Positions 18,258 to 27,478 of a DNA stretch of 64,000 nucleotides are shown piece after piece. The stretch is from NCBI GenBank assembly GCA_963712955.1, contig CAVQKF010000011.1:496001-560000 (forward strand), written 5' to 3'. Each line of letters starts with the position of its first letter. The stretch's first letter is position 1. The notes beneath the pieces were generated by a model. The model did no database searches. It was not told the origin of the DNA and worked only from the letters and a program-made list of their open reading frames with translations. The DNA is from DATFVJ01 sp963712955 (GTDB taxonomy: Bacteria > Actinomycetota > Actinomycetes > Streptosporangiales > Streptosporangiaceae). The translations under genes and the position numbers were made by a program.

Positions 18258-19106
18258 CTACCTGGGAGTGGTACCGGTCCAAACGGCCGCTACATCCGAG
18301 GCCACCGCCGCGGCCTGTGCGTGACCGCCGCGGGCGGCCGGCACGCGCCGCACCGGATCCAGCATTCTGAGGCCAATGGCACGCCGCGTCTGCTGATCCG
18401 GCGAGACCACCACGACCCGGGCATGTTTCTCCAGCTCAGCCACCTGGGCGCGCAGGCTGGGCATCGGGCCGAACCCGTAAGGGATCGGGGCAAGCACGAC
18501 AATCGCGTCGCAGCCCGCTGCCAGGTCGGCGTTGACAGCCGACCGCACGCCGCCATCCACCCAGCGCCTGTTGCCGATGGTCACGGGCGGCCAGATGCCG
18601 GGTACGGCGCAGCTCGCGGCCACGGCATCCACCAGCCCCACCCCGCTGCCGGCGTCAAAGGCGGTGAACTCACCGGATCCTGCGTCCACCGCTGTGACGA
18701 GAAACCGCTGGCGCGGCCACTCGTGCGCAGGAAGGTTGGCCGCGAGAAGCTCGCGGCGCCTCGCCTCGGGCATGGTCTTCGCGGCGAGCGCCATCTGGCC
18801 GATGCGGGCACGTGTGCGCGCGGCGTCCCACGGACCGGCCGCCGCCCGCCCCCAGCGCAGCAGCGTCCCGGCGCCAAGCTTCGCCCCTACCTCCCCAACG
18901 GGCGGCGCAAGCTGCCCGGCGTACAGTTCCCGGAGGCTCGCGTCAGCCGTGATCAGAGCGCCGACAACTGCGCCGGCCGACGTACCGATTACAAGCTCCG
19001 CCCCTGTGAGGTCCACGCCATGGTCCGCGAGCCCGGCAAGCAGCCCAATTTCCCACGCCACTCCCGTGACCCCGCCGCTGCCAAGCACAAGCGCCGTGCT
19101 GGTCAT
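18258..19106 (-). CDS. Patatin-like phospholipase
   Basis: A 282-residue serine acyl hydrolase of the patatin family. It has the oxyanion/glycine loop LGSGGVTG, the nucleophile elbow GTSAG (about residue 46) and the catalytic Asp in VDGGVRSA (about residue 195). It is likely cytosolic or peripheral, acting on lipid esters; no signal peptide is seen. The ATG at 19106 is preceded by AAGGGGAG; a much longer upstream frame is only an overlap with the alditol oxidase on the other strand. Divergent from that gene. Confidence 0.9.
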   Translation of the reverse strand: MTSTALVLGSGGVTGVAWEIGLLAGLADHGVDLTGAELVIGTSAGAVVGALITADASLRELYAGQLAPPVGEVGAKLGAGTLLRWGRAAAGPWDAARTRARIGQMALAAKTMPEARRRELLAANLPAHEWPRQRFLVTAVDAGSGEFTAFDAGSGVGLVDAVAASCAVPGIWPPVTIGNRRWVDGGVRSAVNADLAAGCDAIVVLAPIPYGFGPMPSLRAQVAELEKHARVVVVSPDQQTRRAIGLRMLDPVRRVPAARGGHAQAAAVASDVAAVWTGTTPR

Positions 19107-19460
19107 ACTCCCCTTGTACCTCATCCGGCGTGGTGCAGGATATGGGAGTGCCCAGACCAGCACCTCGTCATGATCACGACGCTGGAGGCCCGGCGGACCC
19201 GCGTCATCGACTGCCGCGGGCGCCGCGGGCCCCGGCCATCCGGCGGGATCTTGTGGCCCGAACTGACCGAAGAGAAGATCGCCGCGATACCGCTGCTCGC
19301 CGCATTGCGCGGTAGATAGGTCCCTAACGCATGCTTGGTATTGCCGATGGGTGGCGGGTAGCGACCGTCTTCGGACAGGACTGCGTGCCCTGCGCCGCGG
19401 CCCATCGTGGTATGCCAAGCGGAGAATTACCAGGGCCGGCAACGGATCGATGGTGATGAA
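19107..19460. other. Intergenic region between divergent patatin and alditol oxidase genes
   Basis: About 350 nt with no recognisable gene, RNA or strong inverted repeat. It presumably carries both promoters. Confidence 0.4.
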
Positions 19461-20749
19461 ATGCCGGGGCGACCGACCAACTGGGCGGGAAATGTCGTGT
19501 TCACGGCCGAGCGCGTGCACCGGCCGCGCACTGTCGAGGAGCTGCAGGCCCTGGTCTCGGGAAGCGAGCGCGTGCGCGCCCTCGGTACCGCGCACTCGTT
19601 CAACCGGATCGCCGACACCCCAGGCGTGCTCGTCTCGACGGCCGACCTGACCGTGGCCAGGCCCGACATCGACATCGACACCGGCCGGGCCAGCGTCACG
19701 GTCAGCGCAGGGATCCGGTACGGCGAACTGGCCGTGCGCCTGCAAGCGGCGGGCTATGCCGTGCCCAACCTGGGATCGCTGCCGCACATCTCGGTCGCCG
19801 GTGCCTGCGCGACCGCGACGCATGGCTCCGGGGACGCCAACGGCAACCTGGCGACAGCTGTCTCGGCCATGGAAATGGTCACCGCTGGAGGCGAGATGCT
19901 GACCCTCAGCCGCGACACCGGCGGTGCTGCCGATGACCGCTTCCGCGGCGCCGTCGTCGGTCTCGGCGCGCTCGGCGTCGCGACCAGCCTGACCCTGGAC
20001 GTCATCCCGGCATTCGACGTCCGGCAGCACGTGTACGACGATCTGCCTGCCTGGCCTGCACGACCTGCTTCGAGGAGATCTTCTCCAGCGGCTACAGCGT
20101 GAGCGTGTTCACCGACTGGCAGGGCTCGCGGCACAACCAGCTGTGGGTCAAGCGTCGCGTTGGAGAGCAAGACTCCTGGAGACCGGAACAGCGATGGATG
20201 GACGCCAGGCTTGCCGACGGCCCACGCCACCCGGTACCTGGCAGGCCAGCCGTCTATTGCACGCGGCAGCTGGGCATACCCGGTCCCTGGCACGAGCGGC
20301 TGCCGCATTTCCGGCTCGACTTCACGCCGAGCAGTGGCCAGGAGCTGCAGTCCGAGTACCTCGTACCGCGTCATCTCGCGGTTGCGGCGCTCGCCGAGGT
20401 CGCCGCCCTTCGCGACCGCCTGCCCCCTGTCCTGCAGATCTCCGAGATCCGCACCGTCGCGCCTGATGACCTGTGGATGAGCCCGAGTTACAAGCGGGAC
20501 ACCGTGGGATTGCACTTCACATGGATCGATGACGGGCCGGCCGTGGCTCCGGTGATCGCCGCCATTGAACAGCGCCTCGCTCCCCTGTCAGCAAGGCCCC
20601 ACTGGGGAAAGCTGTTCGGCACGCCTCCTGAGACCATGACCGCGCTGTACGAACGGTCGGCGGACTTCCGTGCGCTCCTTCGCCACCAGGACCCCAACGG
20701 CAAGTTCCGTAACGAATTCACCGACCGGTATTTCCCGGCCGCTGGGTAG
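19461..20749 (+). pseudogene. Alditol oxidase-like FAD oxidase, split by a frameshift
   Basis: The first frame (from ATG 19461, TNWAGNVVFTAERVHRP) has the FAD-binding domain of alditol/xylitol oxidases. This includes GTAHSFNRIAD, whose His is the covalent FAD attachment site in the Streptomyces enzyme, SLPHISVAGACATATHGSG and LGALGVATSLTLDV. At about 20040-20070 the frame shifts by one base; the second frame resumes EEIFSSGYSVSVFTDWQG and runs to the C-terminus (GKLFGTPPE... FRNEFTDRYF). Together they make a full-length protein of about 425 residues. One indel is the only defect, so this is either a sequencing error in a live gene or a recent pseudogene. It would oxidise polyols, producing H2O2. 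Confidence 0.82.
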
Positions 20750-21205
20750 CGTCGCCGCTTCACGGAATGCTGGTGCGCGGATCCGCCGGTTCCCCTCCAT
20801 CAGCGTCTTCACGTCGCTCCGGGTCGCGGTCGGCTGGCGCCCGCGTAGCCGGGCCTGGAACTCGATGACGGAGGCCGCGGCGAGCGCGATCCGGGGCAGG
20901 CACCGCACGGGGCGGGCAGGCACCGCACGGGGCGGCGGCACGCCCACGGCCGCGGCGACCGCCCCGCAGACCTCGGGAAGCGGCCGCCAGAACCCCCGAC
21001 GACAAACCGGCCGAGCCGACGCCGGCCTGCACGGGGGATCAGCCCGCGCTGCGTGCCCCGCCTGCGCTTGGAGAACTGGACGTTCGAGCCATTTGACCTG
21101 CTGTTATTTGCTCCAGCAGGCGTGCGGGCTACCGTTGGCGGCACCGGCTTTGAATTCGCGGGCGGCCGGGAATGAATCATGGAACTGCCCAGGAAGGGGT
21201 GAGTG
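20750..21205. other. Gene-free stretch with a small tandem duplication
   Basis: About 455 nt without a supported gene. A 20-bp unit (GGCACCGCACGGGGCGGGCA) is repeated about twice at 20897-20937. The last 30 nt hold the AAGGGG ribosome-binding site of the DUF4389 gene. Confidence 0.5.
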
Positions 21206-21838
21206 ATGGACCAGGTCCGCTACCCGGTTCAGTTTTCTGTCGACTATCCGGACCAGCCGCTCAACCGACTGACGACGTTCTTCCGCATCATCGTGGTCAT
21301 CCCGATCGCGATCATCCTTGGCGCCGTGTCCGGAGAGACATGGCAGTGGTCATATGGGAGCAGTACACAGGAGGTCGCCGCCGGTGCCGGGGGTGTGCTG
21401 TTCTTCGCCCCGCTGCTCATGATCTTGTTCCGCCGGAAGTACCCGAGGTGGTGGTTCGACTGGAACCTTGAGCTGCAACGGTTTGCCAACCGGGTCGGGA
21501 CCTACGTCGCCCTCATGGGCGACCGCTACCCGTCCACCGACGAGCACCAGGCTGTCCACCTCGACTACGCCTACCCCGATGCGGACCGCGACCTCAACCG
21601 GTGGCTTCCCCTGGTGAAGTGGTTCCTTGCCATCCCCCACTACGTGGCGCTTTTCTTCCTCGATATCGCGGCAATCGTGGTCGTCATCGTGGCCTGGTTC
21701 GCCATCCTGTTCACCGGCCGTTACCCCACGGGCATGTTCGGCTTCGTCGAGGCGGTGTTCCGCTGGCACAACCGGGTGCTTGCCTACGCGTTCACCCTCG
21801 TCACCGACAGGTACCCGCCCTTCAGGCTGGCGCCATGA
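21206..21838 (+). CDS. DUF4389 membrane protein
   Basis: A 210-residue protein with three hydrophobic segments (FFRIIVVIPIAIILG, VLFFAPLLMILF, and a long one at YVALFFLDIAAIVVVIVAWF). Between them are Trp- and Arg-rich loops with the YP/RYP signatures (VQFSVDYPDQPLNRLTTFFR, GRYPTGMFGFVEAVFRW) of DUF4389 proteins, which have no known function. The ATG at 21206 is spaced about 7 nt from AAGGGG. It is a single-gene unit followed by a strong hairpin. Confidence 0.88.
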   Translation: MDQVRYPVQFSVDYPDQPLNRLTTFFRIIVVIPIAIILGAVSGETWQWSYGSSTQEVAAGAGGVLFFAPLLMILFRRKYPRWWFDWNLELQRFANRVGTYVALMGDRYPSTDEHQAVHLDYAYPDADRDLNRWLPLVKWFLAIPHYVALFFLDIAAIVVVIVAWFAILFTGRYPTGMFGFVEAVFRWHNRVLAYAFTLVTDRYPPFRLAP

Positions 21839-21881
21839 GCACCGCGCCCGCGTCCGGGCCGTGAGGACCACCGTTGAACAG

Positions 21882-21935
21882 CCCCAGCGATGGCCCATTG
21901 CTGGGCTCTGACCCAGCAATGGGCCATCGCTGGGG
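21882..21935. terminator. Perfect 24-bp inverted repeat, palindrome family 2
   Basis: A 24-base arm (21882-21905) and its exact complement (21912-21935) are separated by CTCTGA. It lies 43 nt after the DUF4389 stop and would form a very stable hairpin. Each arm is itself a near-palindrome (CCCAGCGATGG / CCCATTGCTGGG). The same unit recurs twice at 26289-26345, so this is a repeat family as well as a likely terminator. Confidence 0.75.
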
Positions 21936-22090
21936 TAAACGGGACAGCACCTTGATCTCACCGGACGCCGCTAGAACTGCCCCGCCGCGGGCTTCGACCG
22001 CAGCGGCGTCACCGCAGAACGGCTACCGCAGCATCCCATCGAGCCTCAGCAGATCAGCAGTTATCGAACTGTTTGTGGCAGACTTATCCG

Positions 22091-22471
22091 ATGCACTTGG
22101 TGCCCCCGGACCGCAGGAGCCGCCATGTCCTCGAAGACGAGCGCGTCTGCCAGGCCATCGGAGCCCTTGGCAAACCCGCGGACGTCGCCGGCTGGGCCGA
22201 GCGGTTCAAGCTGGTGGCCGACCCAAGCCGCCTCGCGCTCCTGCTCTGCATCGCCAACGCCGGTCCGATCAGCGTGACCGACCTCGCCGTGGCCGCCGAC
22301 ATGAACGACACCACGGTGTCCCAGGCGCTCCGCCTGCTGCGGGCGACGGGGACGGTAGTGGCCCGCCGCGACGGGCGGATCATCCGCTACGAACTGGCCG
22401 ACGATCGGGTGGGCCTGCTGCTGGAGCACGTGCACCTGACTCCCGGGCGCTGTAGCCACACCGCCACCTGA
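22091..22471 (+). CDS. ArsR-family winged-helix regulator
   Basis: About 126 residues with an ArsR/SmtB DNA-binding core: WAERFKLVADPSRLALLLCI, then ISVTDLAVAADMNDTTVSQA as the helix-turn-helix, and the wing ARRDGRIIRYEL. The C-terminus ends GRCSHT, which with nearby His residues could bind metal, though no classical ArsR metal motif is clear. The ATG at 22091 is preferred over the GTG at 22073. It converges on the GgpS-like gene. No metal transporter is adjacent. Confidence 0.87.
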   Translation: MHLVPPDRRSRHVLEDERVCQAIGALGKPADVAGWAERFKLVADPSRLALLLCIANAGPISVTDLAVAADMNDTTVSQALRLLRATGTVVARRDGRIIRYELADDRVGLLLEHVHLTPGRCSHTAT

Positions 22472-22547
22472 GATCCCTCTCAGATCATCACCAGCTCCTC
22501 ACCTGTGACCGCGCCGGGGCCGGCGAGTTCGCCGGTCCCACCGGCGA

Positions 22548-24657
22548 TCACCCAGTGTCTACCGGTGGCGCAGGCTGCCCTGATTGATGTTGGTGGTGCC
22601 ACGGAGCTGAGCTGTCGCGGCCCTGGATCGCAGCGATGATCTGTGCGGCCCAGTCCGCAGGATGGTCGTGTCCGAGAAGATCGGCCAGGTGTTGCAGCCG
22701 GGTGCGGCGTTCTGCGGGGCCAAGTGCCAGGGCCTGCCGCAGGGTGTCGACGAGGTCGGCGGGCGAGTGGGGGTCGGTCAGGAGTGCTGCGGTGCCGAGT
22801 TGTGCGGCGGCGCCGGCGTGGCCGGGAGAGGACCAGCACGCCGGTCAGCCCGCAGGCGGCTTGGGCGGCGATGAACTCCTTCGCGGTGAGGTTCATCCCG
22901 TCCTGCAGCGAGGTCACCCAGAACACGTCGGCGGCAAGGTAGTGATCGACCACCTCCGTGAAGGACAGACAGCGAGGCAGGTAGTCGATGGGCTGCCAGC
23001 TGCCAGTGCGCCAGGCGTGATTGATCTCGGTGATGCGGCGTTCGAGTGCCCGCCGGGTCGTGTCGTAGGCGGTGATGCCGGGTTCAGGTGGCGGGCACAC
23101 CAGCCGGAACCGCAGGTGCCCGCGCAGGTCCGGGCAGCGGGTCAGCAACGCCGCGATGGCCTCCACCTTCTGCACCGGGGCCTTGGCGTACTCCAGGCGT
23201 TCGACGGAGAGCACCAGCGGTCCGCCAGATGGCCGGCGGTAGGGCATGCGGGTGCGGGCCAGGGCTTCGATGGCGCCACGGTCGACACCCAGGGGATGCA
23301 CACCCAGGCGCGGGGGTCGTCGCGTGCCGGCAAGGGCCAGGCGGAAGTGCGCGGCGAAGGTCTCGGTATGGAATCCGGCCCAGTCCAGGCAGCCCAGGGA
23401 GTCGCGGATCTCCGGAGCGGTGGGCAGGGCGGCGAAGACGTCGGGCGGGGGAAAGGGCGTGTGGTGGAACAGGCCAAGGCGTAGGTCGGGGCGGGCCGCG
23501 CGGAGCAAGCCGGGCACGAGCCACAGGTTGTAGTCGTGCAGCCACACGGTCGCGCGCGGTGCGGCCCGGCAGGCGATGTGCTGGGCGAAACGCGCGTTCA
23601 CCGCGCGGTAGTGTGACCAGGCGGCCGGATCGAAGCGAAGGAGCTGGGGCTGGGACATCAGCACCGGCCACAGCGTTTCCTTGCAGGCCTGGTGGAAGTA
23701 CCCGGTCCACTCGCCCGGGCTCAGCGGCAGGAAGGACAGCGGCAGCCCGGTGTTGTGTTCGCCGAGGCAGGCGGCGGGCGCGTTCCGCCCGAGGACGGCG
23801 GCGGCAGCCCAGACGGCCTCCAGATTCCCGTTGAATAAGCTGCACAGGGTGGGCAGGATCCCGTTGGGGCTGGACGGAGGCTGCCATCCGCCGGGAGTCC
23901 AGTTGACCGGCGGGCGGTGGTAGCCGACCACCAGCGGGTAGCCGCATTCCACCCAGCCCAGGTCCTGAAGGGCCGACAGGATGCCGGCTGCTCCCCGCTC
24001 GCCGGGCCGGTAAACGGTGTCGTCCGCAGGTACGGCCTCCAGGAGACCGGGCTCGGCGTTGCCGACGATCACGCCATGCGCGCCCAGCTGGAACAGCGAC
24101 AGGTCATTGAGGGAGTCGCCGGCGACCAGGACCGAGGTCATCGGCCACTGTTGCTCTCGGGCCAGAGCCGCCAGCGCGCTGCCCTTGCACACCCCCGGCG
24201 GCAGCACATCGAAGTAGCGGTCCGCCGAGTACAGCCACCTGCACCCCAGCGCCCGCACGGCGTCCGTAATCTCCCGCGTCAACTCCCTGGGGTGCAGGTA
24301 GAACGAGCAACGGCCGTCCTGCGCCACGCCGTTCTGATAACTCAGCGCGGGGAAGCAGCGTAGCGCGGCACTCACCCGCTGCGCACCGGGCCAGCCGGCC
24401 CGCAGACGCGCCTGCAGGGCCTCGACCGGGGTCAGGTCCACCCCGTCGATGACACTGGCCCCGACGTCAGCGATGATCCATCGCGGCCGAGGCAGCAGCG
24501 GGTCGCGCAGCGCCTCACGCACCGAGGGCAGCCCTCGGCCGGTCGCGAAGACCACCACCACCTCCGAGTGACGCGCCAGAGCGGCATGCAGCCGGTGCCG
24601 GCCGGCCACTTCGCCGCCCAGAAGTGTGCCATCCAGGTCCGCGACCAGGATCTTCAT
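22548..24657 (-). CDS. ggpS: HAD phosphatase-GT20 fusion, glucosylglycerol-phosphate synthase/phosphatase-like; frameshift near 3' end
   Basis: The N-terminal about 250 residues are a HAD phosphatase (VADLDGTLLGG; GDSLNDLSLFQLGAHG). The rest is a GT20 transferase closest in pattern to cyanobacterial GgpS: SPNGILPTLCSLF, the FHQACKETLWPV segment, TVWLHDYNLWLVPG, LGLFHHTPFPPPDVF, and LQDGMNLTAKEFIAAQ. That architecture matches bifunctional glucosylglycerol synthases, which make the osmolyte from ADP- or GDP-glucose and glycerol-3-phosphate. At about 22819-22824 an extra C shifts the frame after VLVLSR. The true continuation (AGAAAQLGTAALLTDP) is in another frame and ends at 22548. The ATG start at 24657 lies 29 nt after the PfkB gene. 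Trehalose-phosphate synthase is the main alternative. Confidence 0.82.
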
Positions 24658-24686
24658 GCCGTACCCCCTCCACGCCCGGCGGACGG

Positions 24687-25715
24687 TCAAGACCGAGGCA
24701 CCCGGCCGAGCCAGTGCTGCAGCCCGGCCAGGTCGGGTGCGGCGCTCGAGCCGGGGCCGGTGACCGCCGCGGCGCCGCAGGCGACGCCGGCCGCGAGACA
24801 GTCGGGAAGCTGCCACCCTGCGAGGCGGGCGTGCACAAATCCAGCGTTGAAGCAGTCCCCGGCGCCGGTGGTATCCAGGACATCGACCGGTACGGCGGCG
24901 ACATCGTACCGCTTCCCCTCCTGGACGGCGGCAGCTCCGGCGCCACCCCGTTTGACGACCACCGTGCCCACCAGGCCGGCCAGCACCTCCAGGGCGTCGC
25001 CGACCGTGCTGGTGCCGGTCAGCCTCAGCGCCTCGCCGGCATTGGGAGCGAACACGTCAACCTGTGCGAGGACCTCGCGCACCATGGGGGTGTCGAGGGT
25101 GCAGGGAACATCCTGGCAGTCCACGAACACCTCGGTGCCGAGCTGGCCGGCCCGCAGGGCAGCCTCCACCTCTGCACCACACCGAAGCTTAGGAAGCATC
25201 AGGATCCGGGGGCGATGTTCGTACAGCAGTACGGCCAGCGGCTGCACGCTCACCGGATCCTGATAGCTGACCATGGCCCGGTCACCGGGCGACGACAGCG
25301 CCACCGTGACGCTGCGCAGCTCAATGGGATGATGGCGAAAGCCCGTCTCGTCGAGGCCCTCTTCGCGGGCGCGAGACAGGACCCGCTGACTGAACAGATC
25401 CGTCCCGAAGTCGGTGGCCCACACCACGTCGTGCCCCAGCCGGTGCATGGCCATCGCTAACGTAAAGGCCCCACCGGGCAGCAGATCGAAACCCCCGGCG
25501 AAGACCTCGGCACCGGGCCGGACGTGCCCGGACAGATCCTGGAAGACCAAATCGGCGAAATAGGCGCCAGCAACGAGCACTTCACGATCTTGTAACGCGC
25601 CATTCACGAGCGACGCGGGCGCCGAACGGTGGGATCGCGAATCCACAGGGCGCGGCGACTCCGGCTCCTGGCCGACCGGCTCCGCATCTTGCCCTTGACG
25701 GCTGCTCCACCCCAT
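24687..25715 (-). CDS. PfkB-family carbohydrate kinase
   Basis: A 342-residue ribokinase-fold sugar kinase with the glycine-rich N-terminal motif (LLPGGAFTLAMAMHRLG) and the C-terminal PfkB signature DTTGAGDCFNAGF, containing the catalytic Asp. The ATG at 25715 has GGAGGAG 7 nt upstream. It is first in an operon with the GgpS-like fusion, so it may feed or recycle a sugar or glycerol precursor; the substrate is not visible from sequence. Confidence 0.88.
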   Translation of the reverse strand: MGWSSRQGQDAEPVGQEPESPRPVDSRSHRSAPASLVNGALQDREVLVAGAYFADLVFQDLSGHVRPGAEVFAGGFDLLPGGAFTLAMAMHRLGHDVVWATDFGTDLFSQRVLSRAREEGLDETGFRHHPIELRSVTVALSSPGDRAMVSYQDPVSVQPLAVLLYEHRPRILMLPKLRCGAEVEAALRAGQLGTEVFVDCQDVPCTLDTPMVREVLAQVDVFAPNAGEALRLTGTSTVGDALEVLAGLVGTVVVKRGGAGAAAVQEGKRYDVAAVPVDVLDTTGAGDCFNAGFVHARLAGWQLPDCLAAGVACGAAAVTGPGSSAAPDLAGLQHWLGRVPRS

Positions 25716-26288
25716 ATGCCTGCTCCTCCGGGTCGCCCCGTACCCGAGGCAGCCGATGCCATGAGGAGCAGGGTAAGACGGCGACCCGGGCGTCACCGTG
25801 GCGCGGCGGGTTAGTCCGGCACAATTCTCCACACTCGCACCATCGTGCTATTCACCTTCGCGGCCGGCGATCGCGGCGTCTCGTTCGGCGGCCGGCCAGA
25901 CCGGTTCCTCCGCATCGAACGGTTACTTCAGGTACGTCATGCAGGCAGGTGGCACCCAGCTTGATTCGGAGGGGTCGCTGAATATCGGCCTGCATGGCTC
26001 GATCAGCCACTCCGTCAGCTGGAAGGCGCACAATTAGGAGACTATCAAGCAGCTAGCGTCGACCGAGCGTCGAGCACAGCGAGACTGGCAAGTCTCCTCT
26101 GGTTGACACCCCACGCTGGTTCCGCCGCTGGTGGCCCGGCACCTCCGCCGGGACCGCGCGGACGTGTCCGGAACGCGGGAAGCGGACGCGTCCGGAACGC
26201 AGGAATGGGCCTGGTGCCAGTAGCCCACTGGCTCCAGGTGCTGCACCGACATGGTTTCGCCGAGACGGTGCGCCACACCATGACGCTG

Positions 26289-26345
26289 CCCCAGCTATGG
26301 CCCATTGCTGGGGCTCTCTGGGCCCAGCGATGGCCCATTGCTGGG
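26289..26345. repeat. Palindrome family 2, two direct copies
   Basis: The near-palindromic unit CCCAGC(G/T)ATGG-CCCATTGCTGGG occurs at 26290-26312 and again at 26323-26345 in the same orientation, 33 bp apart. At 21882-21935 two copies face each other instead. Confidence 0.75.
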
Positions 26346-26568
26346 TACGGCGCTGGTGATCGAAGGTCGAGGTACCTCTGGCTTCCTGACCGGTAGGGTG
26401 CCCCGGAATCTGGCACTGGCGCGTGATCCGGTGGGCGAGCGGGTGGCCGCCGCCAAAACGATTACGGAGCGTATTAACCCACAAGTTGATCTGTCATATT
26501 GTGACGTGTCTAACATCCGCCCGACGGCCGCGCATTCCCGCGGCGAAACCGCAGGTGGAAGGCGTAAT

Positions 26569-26596
26569 TTGGACTAACTATTATGATTTGTATGAT
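26569..26596 (+). promoter_or_regulatory. Candidate sigma-70-type promoter for lytic-enzyme gene
   Basis: TTGGAC (26569-26574) and TATGAT (26591-26596) are separated by 16 nt within AT-rich DNA. This predicts a 5' leader of about 175 nt before the lytic-transglycosylase-like gene. Confidence 0.45.
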
Positions 26597-26777
26597 TGAG
26601 GTCATAGCGTTCATTTGCCGATTTCGGGTACACGCGGTCCGAATCTCGGGCATCGTTGGACCTTCAAGCACCCAGCGTGCGCGATGGTCGTCCAACCGGC
26701 CCGTCGCCCTGACCCGCGCCACGTCCGCACGCCACTGCTTTAGCCCCGATTCGCTGGTGGCGAGCACGTGACCACGG

Positions 26778-27359
26778 GTGGAAGCGGCACACTGCGTGCC
26801 CGACCGAAGGTTCATTTTGGCCCCCGCAAGGAACCCCAACGGCAAGTTCTCATCACTCACTCGCGCGATAGCAGGGTCAACGATCGCCGTGGCCGCCATC
26901 GCCTCAGGCGCAGCAGCCGGTCTGACCAGCGCTACGACGCAGGCCACCGCGGCCCCTGCGCATACGATCAGCGCCGGGCCAAGCCCGCGAGGCACCCTCG
27001 TCCTTGACGCATTCACCAAGCCGCTCACGGCTGATGCGCCCGCGGCAAGTCAGATCAACCGGGCCCCCCGTCAGATCGCCAGGTCGATGCTCCACTCCTA
27101 CGGCTGGACATCCCGGCAGTTCACGTACCTGAACTCGCTGTGGAGCAGGGAGAGCGGCTGGAACCCCCGCGCAGAGAATCCGTTCTCTGGCGCGTACGGG
27201 ATCCCGCAGGCTGACCCCGGCAGCAAGATGGCAAGCGCAGGTCCCAACTGGCGGACGAACGCCAGGACCCAGATCCGCTGGGGCCTCAGGTACATCAAGC
27301 GGGTCTACGGCTCGCCGCGCCACGCGTGGATCCACGAGACCGCAAGCGGCTGGTACTAA
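26778..27359 (+). CDS. Secreted lytic-transglycosylase-like cell-wall protein
   Basis: About 193 residues with a signal-type segment (SLTRAIAGSTIAVAAIASGA then TATAA-like alanines). The C-terminal domain (FTYLNSLWSRESGWNPRAEN, SGAYGIPQADPGSKMASAGP, RWGLRYIKRVYGSPRHAW) is shared by secreted actinomycete transglycosylase/Apf-type proteins; the Glu in SRESGW is the likely catalytic acid. It acts on peptidoglycan outside the cell. The start is uncertain: GTG 26778 gives an unusually long pre-signal region; TTG 26817 with AAGG upstream is possible. Confidence 0.82.
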   Translation: MEAAHCVPDRRFILAPARNPNGKFSSLTRAIAGSTIAVAAIASGAAAGLTSATTQATAAPAHTISAGPSPRGTLVLDAFTKPLTADAPAASQINRAPRQIARSMLHSYGWTSRQFTYLNSLWSRESGWNPRAENPFSGAYGIPQADPGSKMASAGPNWRTNARTQIRWGLRYIKRVYGSPRHAWIHETASGWY

Positions 27360-27378
27360 GCGGTAGCAATACGAACCC

Positions 27379-27417
27379 GGCGGTGGCCGGCGCCGCAAGC
27401 TGGGCAAGGCCACCGCC
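27379..27417 (+). terminator. Stem-loop after lytic-enzyme gene
   Basis: GGCGGTGGCC (27379-27388) pairs exactly with GGCCACCGCC (27408-27417). A second hairpin follows at 27431-27455 (CCGCGAAG / CTTCGCGG). Both lie just after the stop at 27359 and before the lipoprotein gene. Confidence 0.6.
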
Positions 27418-27461
27418 AGCTTTCCCTGGGCCGCGAAGGCCGAAGCACTTCGCGGCAAATG

Positions 27462-27478
27462 TCACACTCCGAGTGTGA
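27462..27478. promoter_or_regulatory. Palindrome overlapping the lipoprotein start codon
   Basis: TCACACTC-C-GAGTGTGA is a perfect 8-bp-arm palindrome whose right half contains the GTG start at 27475. It looks like an operator; the regulator is unknown. Confidence 0.5.

Larger units (their letters stand above)
25716..26777. other. Repeat-rich gene-poor region
   Basis: About 1.06 kb with only weak, unsupported reading frames. It holds a 24-bp duplication at about 26157-26205 (units containing TCCGGAACGC), two copies of palindrome family 2 (26289-26345), and an AT-rich promoter-like stretch at 26560-26610. Base composition around 26560-26640 is clearly lower in GC than the neighbours. Confidence 0.6.

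Noticed and set aside
25798..26037. 79-codon plus-strand frame
   Set aside because: No ribosome-binding site, no family resemblance and it sits in repeat-rich DNA.
26520..26777. c-di-AMP (ydaO) riboswitch before the lytic-enzyme gene
   Set aside because: Expected in this context in actinobacteria, but the conserved paired blocks and GAACCCGACAGC-type core were not found in the leader.
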